Origin: Umezawaea beigongshangensis
GTDB taxonomy: Bacteria; Actinomycetota; Actinomycetes; Mycobacteriales; Pseudonocardiaceae
NCBI RefSeq assembly: GCF_016464305.1
Contig: NZ_JAEIOJ010000008.1
Location: 297,594-361,593, forward strand
DNA: 64,000 nucleotides
Direction of reading: 5' to 3'
The position numbers were made by a program, and so were the translations under genes. The notes below the pieces were generated by a model. The model was given only the letters and a program-made list of their open reading frames with translations. It was not told the origin of the DNA and ran no database searches. This document shows, one piece after another, positions 8,139 to 18,800 of the stretch (positions within the stretch are counted from its first letter, which is position 1; every line of letters starts with the position of its first letter).

Positions 8139-9287
8139 CTACAACTCGTGCGGCGCGGGGTCGAGCGGTCGGGGCCACGCGTCGGCCAGACGACGCCCCG
8201 CCGCCGCCAGCACGTCGGGTGGGTTGAAGCTGTAGGCCAGCCGGATTCCCGGCGGGGCGGACGAGCCGAAGCGCGAGCCGGCCGACACCCGGACCCCGGC
8301 GCGGGCGGCGGCGGCGAGCAGGTGGACCTCCCGGTGGCCCGGCGGGGCCGGCAGCCAGGCGAAGAACCCGCCCCCGGGTGCGGTGACCGGGGCGGGCAGG
8401 GCACCCAGCAGCGCGTCGCGCCGCGTGCGCAGCCGGACGCGGAGGTCGGCCAGGTGCCGGTCGTACGCCCCGCCGTTGAGCAGGGTCGCCACGGCCAGCG
8501 AGGTCGTGTGGTTGACGCAGCCGCCGCTGACGAACAGCCCGTGCGCGGTGAGCTCGGCCGCGAGTTCCGGTTCCGCGATCAGCCAGCCCACCCGCAGACC
8601 GGGGCCGAGCACCTTGGAGAACGAGCACAGCCGCACCACACCCCGGTTGCCCGCCAGTTCCGACAGCGGCGGCGGCACCGGGTCGGGGCCGAGCCGCAGT
8701 TCGCCGTACGCGTCGTCCTCCACCACCAGCAGGCCGTGCCGCCGCGCCACCGCCAGCAGCTCGCGCCTGCGCGACTCGGGGACGACCCGGCCGGTCGGGT
8801 TGTGGAAGGTCGGCTGGACGTACAGGAAGGCGGGCCGGACCCCGGCCAGCTCCTCCTCCAGCGCCTCCGGGGTGATCCCGGAGGCGTCACCGGGCACGGC
8901 GCGCGTGCGCAGCCCGCAGTCGGTGAGGATGCGCTGTCCGAAGTCGTAGCCCTGCCTCTCCACCAGCACCGTGTCGCCGGGCCGGGCGAGCGCGGTGGCG
9001 AGCAGGTGCAGCGCCTGGGAGGTGCCCGCGGTGATCACGACCTCGTCGACGTCGCACCCGGCCCTGGCGGCGAGCGGCGCGCGCAGGTCGAGCGCGCCGG
9101 AGTCGTGGCCGTAGCTCAGCGCCGCGGCCCCGTACTCGGCGAACGCGACGGCGTACGCCTCGCGCAGCAGGGCCACGGGCAGCACCGCCGGGTCGAGGTA
9201 GCCGGGACCGAGGTCGACCACGCCCTCCGGCGCCACGTCCTGCACCACACCGCGCCGCCACCGCCGGGTGTGGGACTGCACGCCCAT
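8139..9287 (-). CDS. mppQ: MppQ-like PLP aminotransferase (final step to L-enduracididine)
   Basis: 382 residues from ATG at 9287, overlapping the mppO stop by one base (TGATG). It is a fold-type I aminotransferase of the MocR/AspC group without a GntR domain. It has YGHDSGALDLR, FHNPTGRV (the NPTG motif), VVEDDAYGEL and CSFSKVLGPGLRVGW, whose lysine binds PLP. In the mpp pathway MppQ transaminates the cyclic ketoacid released by MppR to give L-enduracididine. The adjacent mppR and mppO genes and the mppP gene at the window edge make this the natural assignment. On sequence alone it could be a general 2-aminoadipate-type aminotransferase. Confidence 0.88.
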   Translation of the reverse strand: MGVQSHTRRWRRGVVQDVAPEGVVDLGPGYLDPAVLPVALLREAYAVAFAEYGAAALSYGHDSGALDLRAPLAARAGCDVDEVVITAGTSQALHLLATALARPGDTVLVERQGYDFGQRILTDCGLRTRAVPGDASGITPEALEEELAGVRPAFLYVQPTFHNPTGRVVPESRRRELLAVARRHGLLVVEDDAYGELRLGPDPVPPPLSELAGNRGVVRLCSFSKVLGPGLRVGWLIAEPELAAELTAHGLFVSGGCVNHTTSLAVATLLNGGAYDRHLADLRVRLRTRRDALLGALPAPVTAPGGGFFAWLPAPPGHREVHLLAAAARAGVRVSAGSRFGSSAPPGIRLAYSFNPPDVLAAAGRRLADAWPRPLDPAPHEL

Positions 9288-10312
9288 CAAAAGATCACGC
9301 GGGACGCGGCGTCGACGCGGCTGCTGCGCGACTTGCGCAGGTCCCGCGTGACGTTCAGCCGGCGCAGCCAGCGGTCGGTGCCGTCGAAGCGCGCCCGGAA
9401 CGGCTTGCGGCCGTGGACGACCCGGTAGTTGTCGACGAAGCACACGTCACCCGGTTTCAGCACGACGCCGGTCATCACCGCGTCGAACGCCCCGACCGCG
9501 GTGTCCAGCACGCGCTGCTCGACCTCGCCCTGCACACCCCGCATGTAGTGCGGGTCGATGCGCACGTACGGGGACCGCGGGTCGCCGAACAGCACCGCCA
9601 CCCGCTCCGGCTCGGCCAGCGCGCGTTCCACCCGGCGCAGGCTGCGCTCCCGCAGTTCGGCGATCCGCTCGTCCTCGCCGGGGGCGCCGGTCGCGTCCAG
9701 GCGGTGGGAGTCGTCGGGCAGCAGGAAGAACCGCTCGCCCTGCAGGGCCCGCCGGGTCTCCTCGTCCAGCTCGACGTCGGAGACCTCGCCGATGGTGGTC
9801 TCCACCCCGTCGGGGTTGCGCAGGCACATCAGGCCCAGGTAGTCGGTGCGCAGCGGGTGGAAGGCGTCCTCGGTGTGCCAGGTGAGGTCCTCGGCGCTGC
9901 CCCAGCCGATCTGGTCGTGCGCGAACGCCTTGATGGGGAAGACGTCGTGCATGATCCGGCCGTCCTGCTGGGTGGCCCAGGCGATCGGTTCGCCGAGCAC
10001 GCTGGCCAGCAGGAAGAAGGCGATGTCCTGGCGCAGCGAGGGCGACGGCGTGGGCCGCTCCCGCCAGTCGCCGGGCGTCGGGCCCAGTTTGTCGTCGTCC
10101 ACCGGCAGACCCGACACCACCAGCGTGCCGCTGTCCTCGTTCAAGCGGTACGAGTGCAGCGCCCGCCGCACCTCGCGCGGCAGCTCGTCGGCGAGGAGCC
10201 GGCTCTCCTCGTGGAACCGGCTGGACTCGACGGTGTCGTGGCGTGCGGCGAGTTCGTCCACGATCACCCCGATCGCGGCGACCTCCTCGGCCCCGAGTTG
10301 CACAGTCAGCAC
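9287..10312 (-). CDS. mppO: MppO-like Fe(II)/2-oxoglutarate beta-hydroxylase (VioC/AsnO family)
   Basis: 341 residues from GTG at 10312 with GAGGGGG upstream. The iron ligands are visible as HTE in LTWHTEDAF and the distal histidine in VVHGRKPF. Arginines in DRWLRRLNVTRD should bind 2-oxoglutarate, and WATQQDGR is the family motif. VioC, OrfP and AsnO hydroxylate the beta carbon of free amino acids such as arginine; MppO does so on enduracididine to give (beta-S)-hydroxyenduracididine. Context (coupled to mppQ) favours MppO over an arginine hydroxylase. The product peptide should therefore contain beta-hydroxyenduracididine. Confidence 0.9.
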   Translation of the reverse strand: MLTVQLGAEEVAAIGVIVDELAARHDTVESSRFHEESRLLADELPREVRRALHSYRLNEDSGTLVVSGLPVDDDKLGPTPGDWRERPTPSPSLRQDIAFFLLASVLGEPIAWATQQDGRIMHDVFPIKAFAHDQIGWGSAEDLTWHTEDAFHPLRTDYLGLMCLRNPDGVETTIGEVSDVELDEETRRALQGERFFLLPDDSHRLDATGAPGEDERIAELRERSLRRVERALAEPERVAVLFGDPRSPYVRIDPHYMRGVQGEVEQRVLDTAVGAFDAVMTGVVLKPGDVCFVDNYRVVHGRKPFRARFDGTDRWLRRLNVTRDLRKSRSSRVDAASRVIF

Positions 10313-10405
10313 TGCAGCCCCCTCAACGCGCCGTGGTTCCGTCCTCCGCGAGTCTGCTGACGCCGCACGGGCGGTTCCACCACCTTGACTGGGAAGTGAA
10401 ATTGC

Positions 10406-11617
10406 TCAACCGGCGAAACGGCGCAGGGTGCGGCTCGCCGTGGCCCCCGCGGCGAGGAGGCCGAAGGCGACGGCGCACAGCGCCAGCGCCGTCCCGCCGT
10501 CGCCGGTGGCGGCGACCAGCGCCCCGCCCAGGACGGGTCCGGCCGCCGCCGCGCCACCGGTGCCGAACCCGCACGTGGCGCTCATCCGCCCGCGCAGCTC
10601 GTCGGGGGTCACGACGAGCTGGTGGGTCGACACCGCGGTGTTCGCGACGGGCGCGAGCAGGGCCGCGCAGCCGAGCAGCAGGCCCGCCGGCAGACCGGCG
10701 GGGACGAACGCCATCGCACCGACCGCGACGGTGACCAGCCAGGCGAAGCCCAGCACGGCCGCGGCGGGGGGCAGCGCGGTCGACACCCTGGCCGCGACGA
10801 GCGCGCCGAGGACACCGCCCGCGCCCAGGCACGCCACCACCAGCCCGAGCTCGCCGGAACTCGCGCCGTTCTCGTGGGACAGCGCCAGCACCACCACGAC
10901 CACGGCGTTGAAGACGAGGTTCGTGAGCGCCTGCCAGACGAGCGTGGCGCGGATCGACCGGGTCCGCCACACCCAGCGCAGGCCCGCACCGGTTCCGCCG
11001 CGGCCGAGCGGCGTCCGCGCCGCGGGCCTCGCGGGCAGGCGGAGCAGCAGGAGACCGGCCGCGGAGAGTCCCAGGACGGCCAGGGCGGCGGCGAACGGCC
11101 AGACCGGGTCCAGCGTGAACAGCAGGCCGGCCAGCGCCGGACCGAGCAGGGTCGCGAGGTAGGGCCGGGCGGCGTTGCGCGCCACGGCCAGCGGCAGCTG
11201 CGGGGCGGGGACGACCGACGGGAGCGCGGCGTGCTCGGCGGGGTCGAAGACGGAGCCGAGCACGCCCTCGACGACCAGCGCGATCAGGACCAGGGCCAGG
11301 GGGAAGCCACCGCCCACCAGCGCCACGACCAGGGTCGCGTGCGCTGCCACCCGGCCCGCCTGGCAGCAGAGCAGGAGCGTGCGGCGGTCCCAGCGGTCCA
11401 CGGCGCTCCCCGCCGGGATCGCCGCGAGCAGGGTGGCGGTGGCGAGCGCGGAACCGACCACGCCGACCTGGAGCGCCGATCCCGTGCGGGCGAGCACCAG
11501 CAGCGGCAGCGCGACGAGGACCAGTTCGACGGCCAGTTCGGAGCACAGCTGGCCGGTCCACAGGACGGTGTAGTCGCGGTTCCGCGACAGGGGCACGACA
11601 GCGGGACGGGTGCTCAC
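10406..11617 (-). CDS. MFS exporter
   Basis: 403 residues with about twelve membrane segments and the motif-A loop GSAVDRWDRRT between segments 2 and 3. The overall pattern is that of the EntS/TetV-like drug-export group of the major facilitator superfamily. It starts at GTG 11617, 46 bases after the thioesterase stop, and is followed by a 93-base gap before mppO that could hold an internal promoter. It is likely to export the mature peptide or an intermediate, alongside the ABC system at the left of the cluster. Confidence 0.88.
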   Translation of the reverse strand: MSTRPAVVPLSRNRDYTVLWTGQLCSELAVELVLVALPLLVLARTGSALQVGVVGSALATATLLAAIPAGSAVDRWDRRTLLLCCQAGRVAAHATLVVALVGGGFPLALVLIALVVEGVLGSVFDPAEHAALPSVVPAPQLPLAVARNAARPYLATLLGPALAGLLFTLDPVWPFAAALAVLGLSAAGLLLLRLPARPAARTPLGRGGTGAGLRWVWRTRSIRATLVWQALTNLVFNAVVVVVLALSHENGASSGELGLVVACLGAGGVLGALVAARVSTALPPAAAVLGFAWLVTVAVGAMAFVPAGLPAGLLLGCAALLAPVANTAVSTHQLVVTPDELRGRMSATCGFGTGGAAAAGPVLGGALVAATGDGGTALALCAVAFGLLAAGATASRTLRRFAG

Positions 11618-11663
11618 CGCGACCGCACCGCCCTCCAGCGCCCGGTGCGGGCGCGGGCGACCG

Positions 11664-12878
11664 TCACCGCACCCGCCGCGCGAGCCTGCCGGTCAGCTGC
11701 AGGTGCTCGATCCCGTCCGGCCCCGCGACGAACCGGCCCGCGTGGCGCACCCGGCCGGCGGCGCGTTCCCTCAGCGTGAACCGCAGACCCCCGTGGCAGG
11801 TCAGGTCGGAGTGCGGTCGCCCGTCGAGGGACAGCACCAGGCCGTCGGGCCCGTCGGCGACCGAGAACACCGCGTCCCCGTTGGCGTAGCTGCCGGCGCA
11901 CCCCGGTGGCGGGGCCACGGCCCGTCCCGGTGGCGGCGGGTGGTCGCCGACCGGGAACCCCCGCGCGCGCAACCGGGCCACCAGGTCTCGCCACAGCGCG
12001 GCCCCGGTGTTGGCGACGGTGGTCAGCGCCACCGCGCTGTCGCGGTCGAACCGCACGTGGCACGACGTGCCCGGACCGGTGCCGTCGTGGCCGTGCCACC
12101 CGCCGTCGTACCGGGCCCACCCCAGGCCCCAGCCGTCGGCCATGCCGTACGGGCCGATCTCCACCCCGGCCAGGGCGTCGGCGCGCATCGCCTCGCCCAC
12201 GTCACCCCGGCAGCCCGCGACGAAGGCGAGCAGGTCGTCGGCGCTCAGGGCCAACGCCCCGGTGGGGGCCTCGAGCTCGGTCAGATCGTGCTCGGCCACC
12301 GGCACGATCCGGGCGCCGAGCGCGGAGTGCCCCACCGCGACCGGGCGTTCGGACGGCCCCGGCACGAATCCCGGCCGGACGTCCAGGGGGTCCAGCACGA
12401 TCGCCGTCACCGCGTCGGCCCACTCCATCCCGGTGATCTCCTCGGCCAGGTGCCCGGCGACGAGGTACCCGACGTTGGAGTAGGAGAACACCGTGCCCGG
12501 CGGGTGCACGGTCTCCTCCGGGCAGGTGGCCACCCACGCCCGTCGGCCCCCCGCCGGCCCGTCCTCGGCGGGCACGTCGGACATCAGGCCCGAGGTGTGG
12601 CTCAGCAGGTGGCGGGCGGTCACCGCCGCCCCCGGCGCGAAGTGCGGCAACTGGTCGGCCAGCGGCGCGTCGAGGTCGACGTCGCCGTCCTGCACCAGGG
12701 CGAGGACCAGCGCCGCGGTGAAGGGCTTGGTGAGCGAGCCCAGCGGCACGGCCTCGTCGCGGCCGAGCCCCACGGCCAGCGACACGACCTCGTCACCGCG
12801 CCGCAGGCCCAGCTGCGCGCCCGGCACGCCGTGCCGGTCGGCCAGTTCGGCGAGGTCGTCCGCCAACGGGTCAGGCAC
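11664..12878 (-). CDS. penicillin-binding-protein-type thioesterase (SurE/MppK-like peptide cyclase)
   Basis: 404 residues in the serine beta-lactamase/PBP fold. The catalytic motifs are SLTK (SxxK) in PLGSLTKPF, YSN in FSYSNVGY, and GHDGTGPG near residue 270 in place of KTG. A C-terminal beta-rich lipocalin-like domain follows from about residue 310. GTG at 12878 overlaps the end of NRPS 2 by eight bases, so the two are co-translated. NRPS 2 has no thioesterase and ends in an epimerase. Stand-alone PBP-type thioesterases of this class (SurE, and from memory MppK) release peptides with a D residue at the C terminus by head-to-tail cyclisation. There is no signal peptide, which argues against a cell-wall beta-lactamase role. 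Confidence 0.85.
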   Translation of the reverse strand: MPDPLADDLAELADRHGVPGAQLGLRRGDEVVSLAVGLGRDEAVPLGSLTKPFTAALVLALVQDGDVDLDAPLADQLPHFAPGAAVTARHLLSHTSGLMSDVPAEDGPAGGRRAWVATCPEETVHPPGTVFSYSNVGYLVAGHLAEEITGMEWADAVTAIVLDPLDVRPGFVPGPSERPVAVGHSALGARIVPVAEHDLTELEAPTGALALSADDLLAFVAGCRGDVGEAMRADALAGVEIGPYGMADGWGLGWARYDGGWHGHDGTGPGTSCHVRFDRDSAVALTTVANTGAALWRDLVARLRARGFPVGDHPPPPGRAVAPPPGCAGSYANGDAVFSVADGPDGLVLSLDGRPHSDLTCHGGLRFTLRERAAGRVRHAGRFVAGPDGIEHLQLTGRLARRVR

Positions 12879-15800
12879 GGCGCACCCGCCCGGCGACGTC
12901 CCGCAGCGCGTCCCGGAAGTCCTCGGCGAGGGCCAGCACGGTCTCGTGGCGGTGCACGTCCACCGAGTGGTGCCACTCGAAGCGCAACCTGCCCTCCCGC
13001 ACCACGCCCACCACCTCCAGCAGGTGGTCGGCCCGCCCGGCCGGGTCCCGCTCACGTCCCACCGGTGGCAGGAACCGCCGGTACAGGGCGCTCTCCAGCA
13101 CGCCGTCGCGGCCGTGGTAGTTGAACACCACCTCGGGGTCCGGCCGGTCGCGCAGCCGGTCCCGCACGTGGCGCAGCACCCCGTACCCCAGGCCGTTGCC
13201 GGGCACCTCCCGCAGCCGCGACCGCACCGAGCGCACCGACGCCGCCCAGTCCTCCGGCGCGGGCACGTCCAGCGCGACCGGGTACACCGAGGTGAACCAG
13301 CCGACCGTGCGGGAGACGTCGAGGTCGTCGAACAGGTGCTCCCGGCCGTGCCCCTCCAGGTCGACCACGACGGTGCGGTCTCCGGTCCAGCGGCCGAGGG
13401 TCCGGGCGAGCGCGGCCAGCAGCACGTGGTCCACGCGCGCGCGGAACACTCCGGGGGCGCGGCGCAGCAGCGCCTCCGTCTCGGCCTCGTCCAGCTCGAC
13501 CGCGACCGCGGCCGCCGCACCCGCCAGGTTCGGCCCGTCCCCGTCGCGGGGAAGAGGCGCGGGCACCGGCAGTCGTTCCCAGTGGTCCAGCTCGTGGTCG
13601 AACGCGCCGGTCTCCGCGTGCGCCGCCAGGCGTTGCGCCCACCGGGAGAAGGAGGGCGCGCGGGAACCGGCGTCCGCGCCCTCGTAGAGGGCCTCCAGGT
13701 CCGCGAGGAGCACCTGCCACGACACGGCGTCCACGACGAGGTGGTGCGCGGTGAGGAACAGCCGCCGCGTGCTGCCGAGGTCGAACAGCAGCGCGCGCAC
13801 CACCGGGCCCGCCGTCAGGTCGAGGCTCGCGTCGGCCTCGGCCGCCAGCCGGTCCAGTTCGGCGGCCGCGGCCCGCTCGGTCAGGCCGCTCAGGTCGTGC
13901 CGCCGCAGGCGCACCCGCTCCACCGGCGCCACCCGCTGCCGCCCCGCCTCGAACCTGGTGCGCAGGGCGTCGTGACGAGCGACCAGCGCCACCACGGCGG
14001 CCTCCAGCGCGGCCTCGTCCACGCCGGGGTCCAGCTCGACGTGCACGGACTGCGTGAAGTGGTGCGGCGCCACGGGATCAGCGGCGAGGTAGGCGGCCTG
14101 CGCGGGGGCGAGCGGCGCGACCTCGACCACGACCTCGGGGACGGTGCTCGCGGGCCGTGCGGCCACCGCGGCGAGACCGGTGACGGTCTGGTGCACGAAC
14201 AGGTCCCGCGTGGTCACGGCCAAGCCCGCCCGACGCACGCGCTGCACGGCCTGGATGCTCAGCAACGAGTCGCCGCCCAGGTCGAAGAAGTTGTCCTCGA
14301 CCCCGACCCGGTCGAGCCCGAGGACCCCGGCCCAGACCTCCGCCACGACCTGCTCCGCCTCGGTCCTGGGCGCGACGTACCCGGCGGTGGCCACCGCTTC
14401 GGCCACCGGCAGGTCCCGCACGGCCGCACCGCTCGTCAGGACCAGCCCGGCGGGAGTGGTCCCCGGATCGGCGACCACCGTCCTGAGCAACGACACCAGG
14501 TCGTCGGCCACCGACCGCGCCGTCTCCGGGTCGAACAGGGTCGTGGCGTAGCCGACCGCCACCTTCAGCCCGTCCCGGCTCTCGACGAAGTCGAAGCTCA
14601 GGTCGTGGCTCACCTGGGAGGGCACCAGGACCAGCGGCTCCACCCGCAACCCGGCGAACTCCGGTGTGCCGGCCCGGTCGACCTCCAGGCCGACGACGAC
14701 CTCCACCACCGCGTTGCGGCTCGGATCGCGCTGCGGGCGCAGCGCGTCGACCACCCGGTCGAACGGGACCTCGTGCACGAACGCCTCCAGCACGACCTCG
14801 CGCACGAGCGCCAGGTGCTCGGCGAACCCGCGGTCCGGATCGACCGGGGTCCGCAGGGGCACGGTGTTGACGAACAGGCCGACCAGGCCCTCCAGCTCCC
14901 GGTGGGTGCGCCCGGACGTGGGGGTGCCCACCACGAGGTCGTCCTGCCCGCACCAGCGGGCGAGCAGGGTGGTCACCGCGGCCACCAGCGCCATGAACAG
15001 CGTCGCGTCGTGCCGCCGGGCCAGCGCGCGCAACCCCCGCAGCACCTCGCCGTCGACGTCGACCAGCAGCATCGCGCCGTCGGCGACGCGCACCGGCGGA
15101 CGCGGCCGGTCGATCGGCAGCGCCAGCGGGCGGACTCCCGCGAGCCGGTCGACCCAGTAGCCGTCGGCCCGTGCCCCGCTCTCCTGCTCCCAGGCCGCGT
15201 AGTCCGAGTAGGTCACCGGCAGCTCCGGCAGTTCGACCGCCTCTCCCCGCAGCGCGGCGGCGTAGGCGGCGCTCAGCTCGGCGACCAGCACGTCGGTCGA
15301 CCACCCGTCCACGGCGATGTGGTGCGCCACCAGCGACAGCACGTGCTCGTCGGCGGAGGACCGGATCAGGGACGCGCGCAGCACCGGCCCGTGGAGCAGG
15401 TCGAACGGCTGGGCGGCGACGTGGTCGAGCACCTCGGCCCCGGCGGCCCGGACCACCGGCAGCGGCACGGGCGCGGGCGGGTGCACGACCGCCACCGGGC
15501 GGCCGTCGACCGACCGGTACGTCGTGCGCAGCGGCTCGTGCCGGGCGCACACCGCGTCCAGCGCCGTGCGCAACGCCTCCACGTCGACGGCGCCGTGCAG
15601 CCGCAGCGCCGTCACGATCGCGTACTCGCTGCTGTCCGGGTCGAAGTCGGCGAGGAACCACAGCCGCGCCTGCGCCGACGACAGCGGCGCGGGCCCGGTC
15701 GCGCGGCGACGCGCGATCGGAGCGGCCTCCGGGGTCGTCGTGGCCAGTGCGCGAGCCAGGCCGCGCACCGTGGGCGTGTCGAACAGCTGCCTCGGCGACA

Positions 15801-18800
15801 GCGCCACCCCGAAGGCCCGGCGGACGCCCGAGATCACCCGGATGCCGAGGATCGAGTCCCCGCCCAGGTCGAAGAAGTCGTCGAGCACACCGGGCCCGCG
15901 AACTCCCAGCACGGTCGACCAGATCTCGGCGAGCAGCTCCTCGGCCGGACCGTTCGGCGGCACGTGCTCGACGGCCGGCGCGGAGAGGTCGCCGGGCGCG
16001 GGAAGGCTCCGCCGGTCGACCGTGCCCCCCGCGGTGAGCGGCAGGGCCGCGATCCCGACGAACGCCGACGGGATCGCGGCCGGGGGCAGCAGGTCCCCGA
16101 GGAAGTCCCGCAGGTCGGCGACCGGGAGCTCCGGACCACCGGCCGGGACCACGTGGGCCACCAGCCGCGCGTGGCCGTCCGCGGTGCGGTGCAGCGTCGC
16201 GGCAGCCGCCGCCACGGCCGGGTGCCGGATCAGCGCGGACTCGACCTCGCCCAGCTCGACCCGGAAGCCCCGCACCTTCACCTGGTCGTCCACGCGGCCC
16301 AGGCAGTCCAGGTTGCCGTCCGCGCGCCACCGCGCCAGGTCGCCGGTGCGGTACATCCGGGTTCCCGGTTCTCGCGCGTTCGGGTCGGCGACGAAGCGCC
16401 GCGCGGTCAGGCCGGGGCGGTTCCAGTAGCCGCGCGACACGCCCGCGCCCCCGATGTAGCACTCCCCGACCACCCCGGTGGGGACCGGGCGCAGGCGCTC
16501 GTCCAGCACCGCGATCCACGTGTTGGCCAGCGGTGTGCCGATCGGGACGTGCGCGGCGTCGCCGGACGGGCCCCGGTCCACGCGGAAGGCCGTGGAGTCG
16601 ACGGTCGTCTCGGTGGAGCCGTAGGCGTTGACCACGGCCGTGCCCGGCGCGAAGCCGGCCAGCACCTCCTTCGCGGAGTCGACCGGCCACGCCTCGGAGC
16701 CCACCATCAGCAACCGCAGCGCCGACGGCGACTCGCCGCGCCACGCGAACTCCGCCGCGATCGCCCTGGCCAGCGCGGGCACCGTGACCATCGTCGTGGC
16801 GCCCGACTCCACCAGCAGGTCGGCCAGCGCGACCTGGTCGGCGACCCGGTCCTGCGGGCACACCACCATCCGGCCGCCGAACAGGGCCGCGAGCACGAAG
16901 TCGGCGAAGAACAGGTCGACCGACAGGCTGGACACCGACAGCACGACCGGGGAGTTCCCCGAGAGCCCGTGCCGGGCGTCCCAGGCGCACGCCATGTGGT
17001 GGACGTGCCGGTGCTCGACCATGACGCCCTTCGGCGCACCCGTCGTGCCGGAGGTGTAGCACAGGTACGCCAGGTCCTCCGGGGCCACGGCCACGTCCGG
17101 TGGCGTGGCCGGCAGGTCGTCGAACGGGTCCTCCAGGTGGACGACGGCACCCGCGTACCCGGCGAGCACGGGGTCGAACCGCCGCTCGGTGATCACCACG
17201 GGCGCGGCCGAGTCGGCCAGCACGGCGCGCAGCCGCTCGGTCGCGTGCCACGGGTCCACCGGCACGAACGCGCCTCCCGCCTTGAGCACCGCCAGCAGCG
17301 CGGCCACCACGCCCACGCCCCGGTCCGCGCACACCCCGACCAGCACACCCGGCCGCACGCCGAGCGCCACCAGGCGGTGCGCGAGCCGGTTGGCGCGCTC
17401 GTCCAGCCCGGCGTAGGTCGTCTCGTCCGCCCCGGCGCGCACGGCCACCAGGTCCGGTGCGGCCGCGGCCCGCCGGGCGAACAGCTCGTGCAGCGGGACC
17501 GGCGCGGGGAAGTCCGCCGCGGTGTCGTTCCACTCCTCGGTGAGCTGCCGCACCTCGGCGGGCGTGCACAGCGGCACCCGGTCCAACCGGGCGTCCGGCG
17601 CGGCGGCCAGTCCCTCCAGCACCACCTCCAGGTGGCCGAGCAGCCGCTGGACGGTGGTCTCGTCGAACAGCTGCGGGTCGTACCCCAGGTCCAGGTGCAG
17701 CGAGCCGCGGTCCAGGTAGGCGGTCAGGGTCAGCGCGTAGTTGGTCTGCTCGTCGCCGGTCGGGGTTCCGACCCGCACGCCGGCCACCTCGCTCGCGGGG
17801 TAGTTCTCGAACACCACGATGCTGTCGAACAGCGTGCGTCCCGGTGGCAGCGCGCTCCACCGCTGGATGCGCGCCAGCGCGACGTGCTCGTGCTCCCGCG
17901 CGTCGGCCTGGGCCTCCTGCAGGTCCCGCAGCCAGTCGGCCACCCGCCGGTCCTGGTCGACGCAGACCCGGAGGGGCACGGTGTTGGCGAACAGGCCGAC
18001 GACGTCCTCCACTCCGGGCGGGCCGGCCGAACGGCCGGAGGTGGTGACGCCGAAGCAGACGTCCGTTCCGCCGCCGTAGCGGGACAGCAGGAGCGCCCAC
18101 GCCCCCTGGACCAGGCTGTTGAGGGTGAGCCGCCGCTCGCGCACCGCGTCGAGCAGGGCCGAGGTCCTCCCGGCGGACAACCGGGCGACCGACTCCCGCG
18201 ACGACCGGGCGGCGTGCGTTCCCAGCGGTTGCCGGTCGAAGGGCAGTGGCGTCGGCGCGGCGAGGTCGCCGACGACGGACCGCCAGTGCTCCTCGTCCGC
18301 GGCGGAGTCGCGTCCCAGCAACCAGCCGACGTGCTCGCGGTAGGCCGGGCGGGCGGGGAGGTCGCCGCCCGCGTAGGCGGTGAAGACGTCGGAGAGCACG
18401 TGGGCGAAGCTCCACCCGTCGATCGCGATGTGGTGACTGCTCCAGAACAGCTCCACGCCGGTGTCGGACAACCGGGCGATCCGCAACCGCAGCAGGGGGG
18501 CCTCGGCGAGGTCGAGCCGGGTGCGCCGCTGCCGCTCCCACAACGCGGCGAGCGCGTTCGCGCGCAGCGGACCGGTCATCGCGCGCAGGTCGTCGTGGAC
18601 CACGGGCAGCCGCACGCCGGTGTGCACGACCTGGACCGGTTCCGGCACGTCCCGCCAGACCACCGAGGTGCGCAACGCGGGGGTGTGGTCGACCACCCGC
18701 TGCCACGCGCGGGCCAGCGCCTCCGGGTCGGCGACCCCGTCGACGCGGACGCGGAAGTGGCCGGTGTACATGTCCCTGGCCCGGTCGGCCAGGCTGTGGA

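Noticed and set aside
9287..10312. An arginine hydroxylase of the capreomycidine (VioC) pathway
   Set aside because: The family fits, but no VioD-like capreomycidine synthase is present while mppP, mppQ and mppR equivalents are, so an enduracididine hydroxylase is more likely.
11664..12878. A beta-lactamase resistance gene
   Set aside because: No signal peptide, translational overlap with the NRPS, and lack of a TE in the NRPS favour a PBP-type thioesterase.
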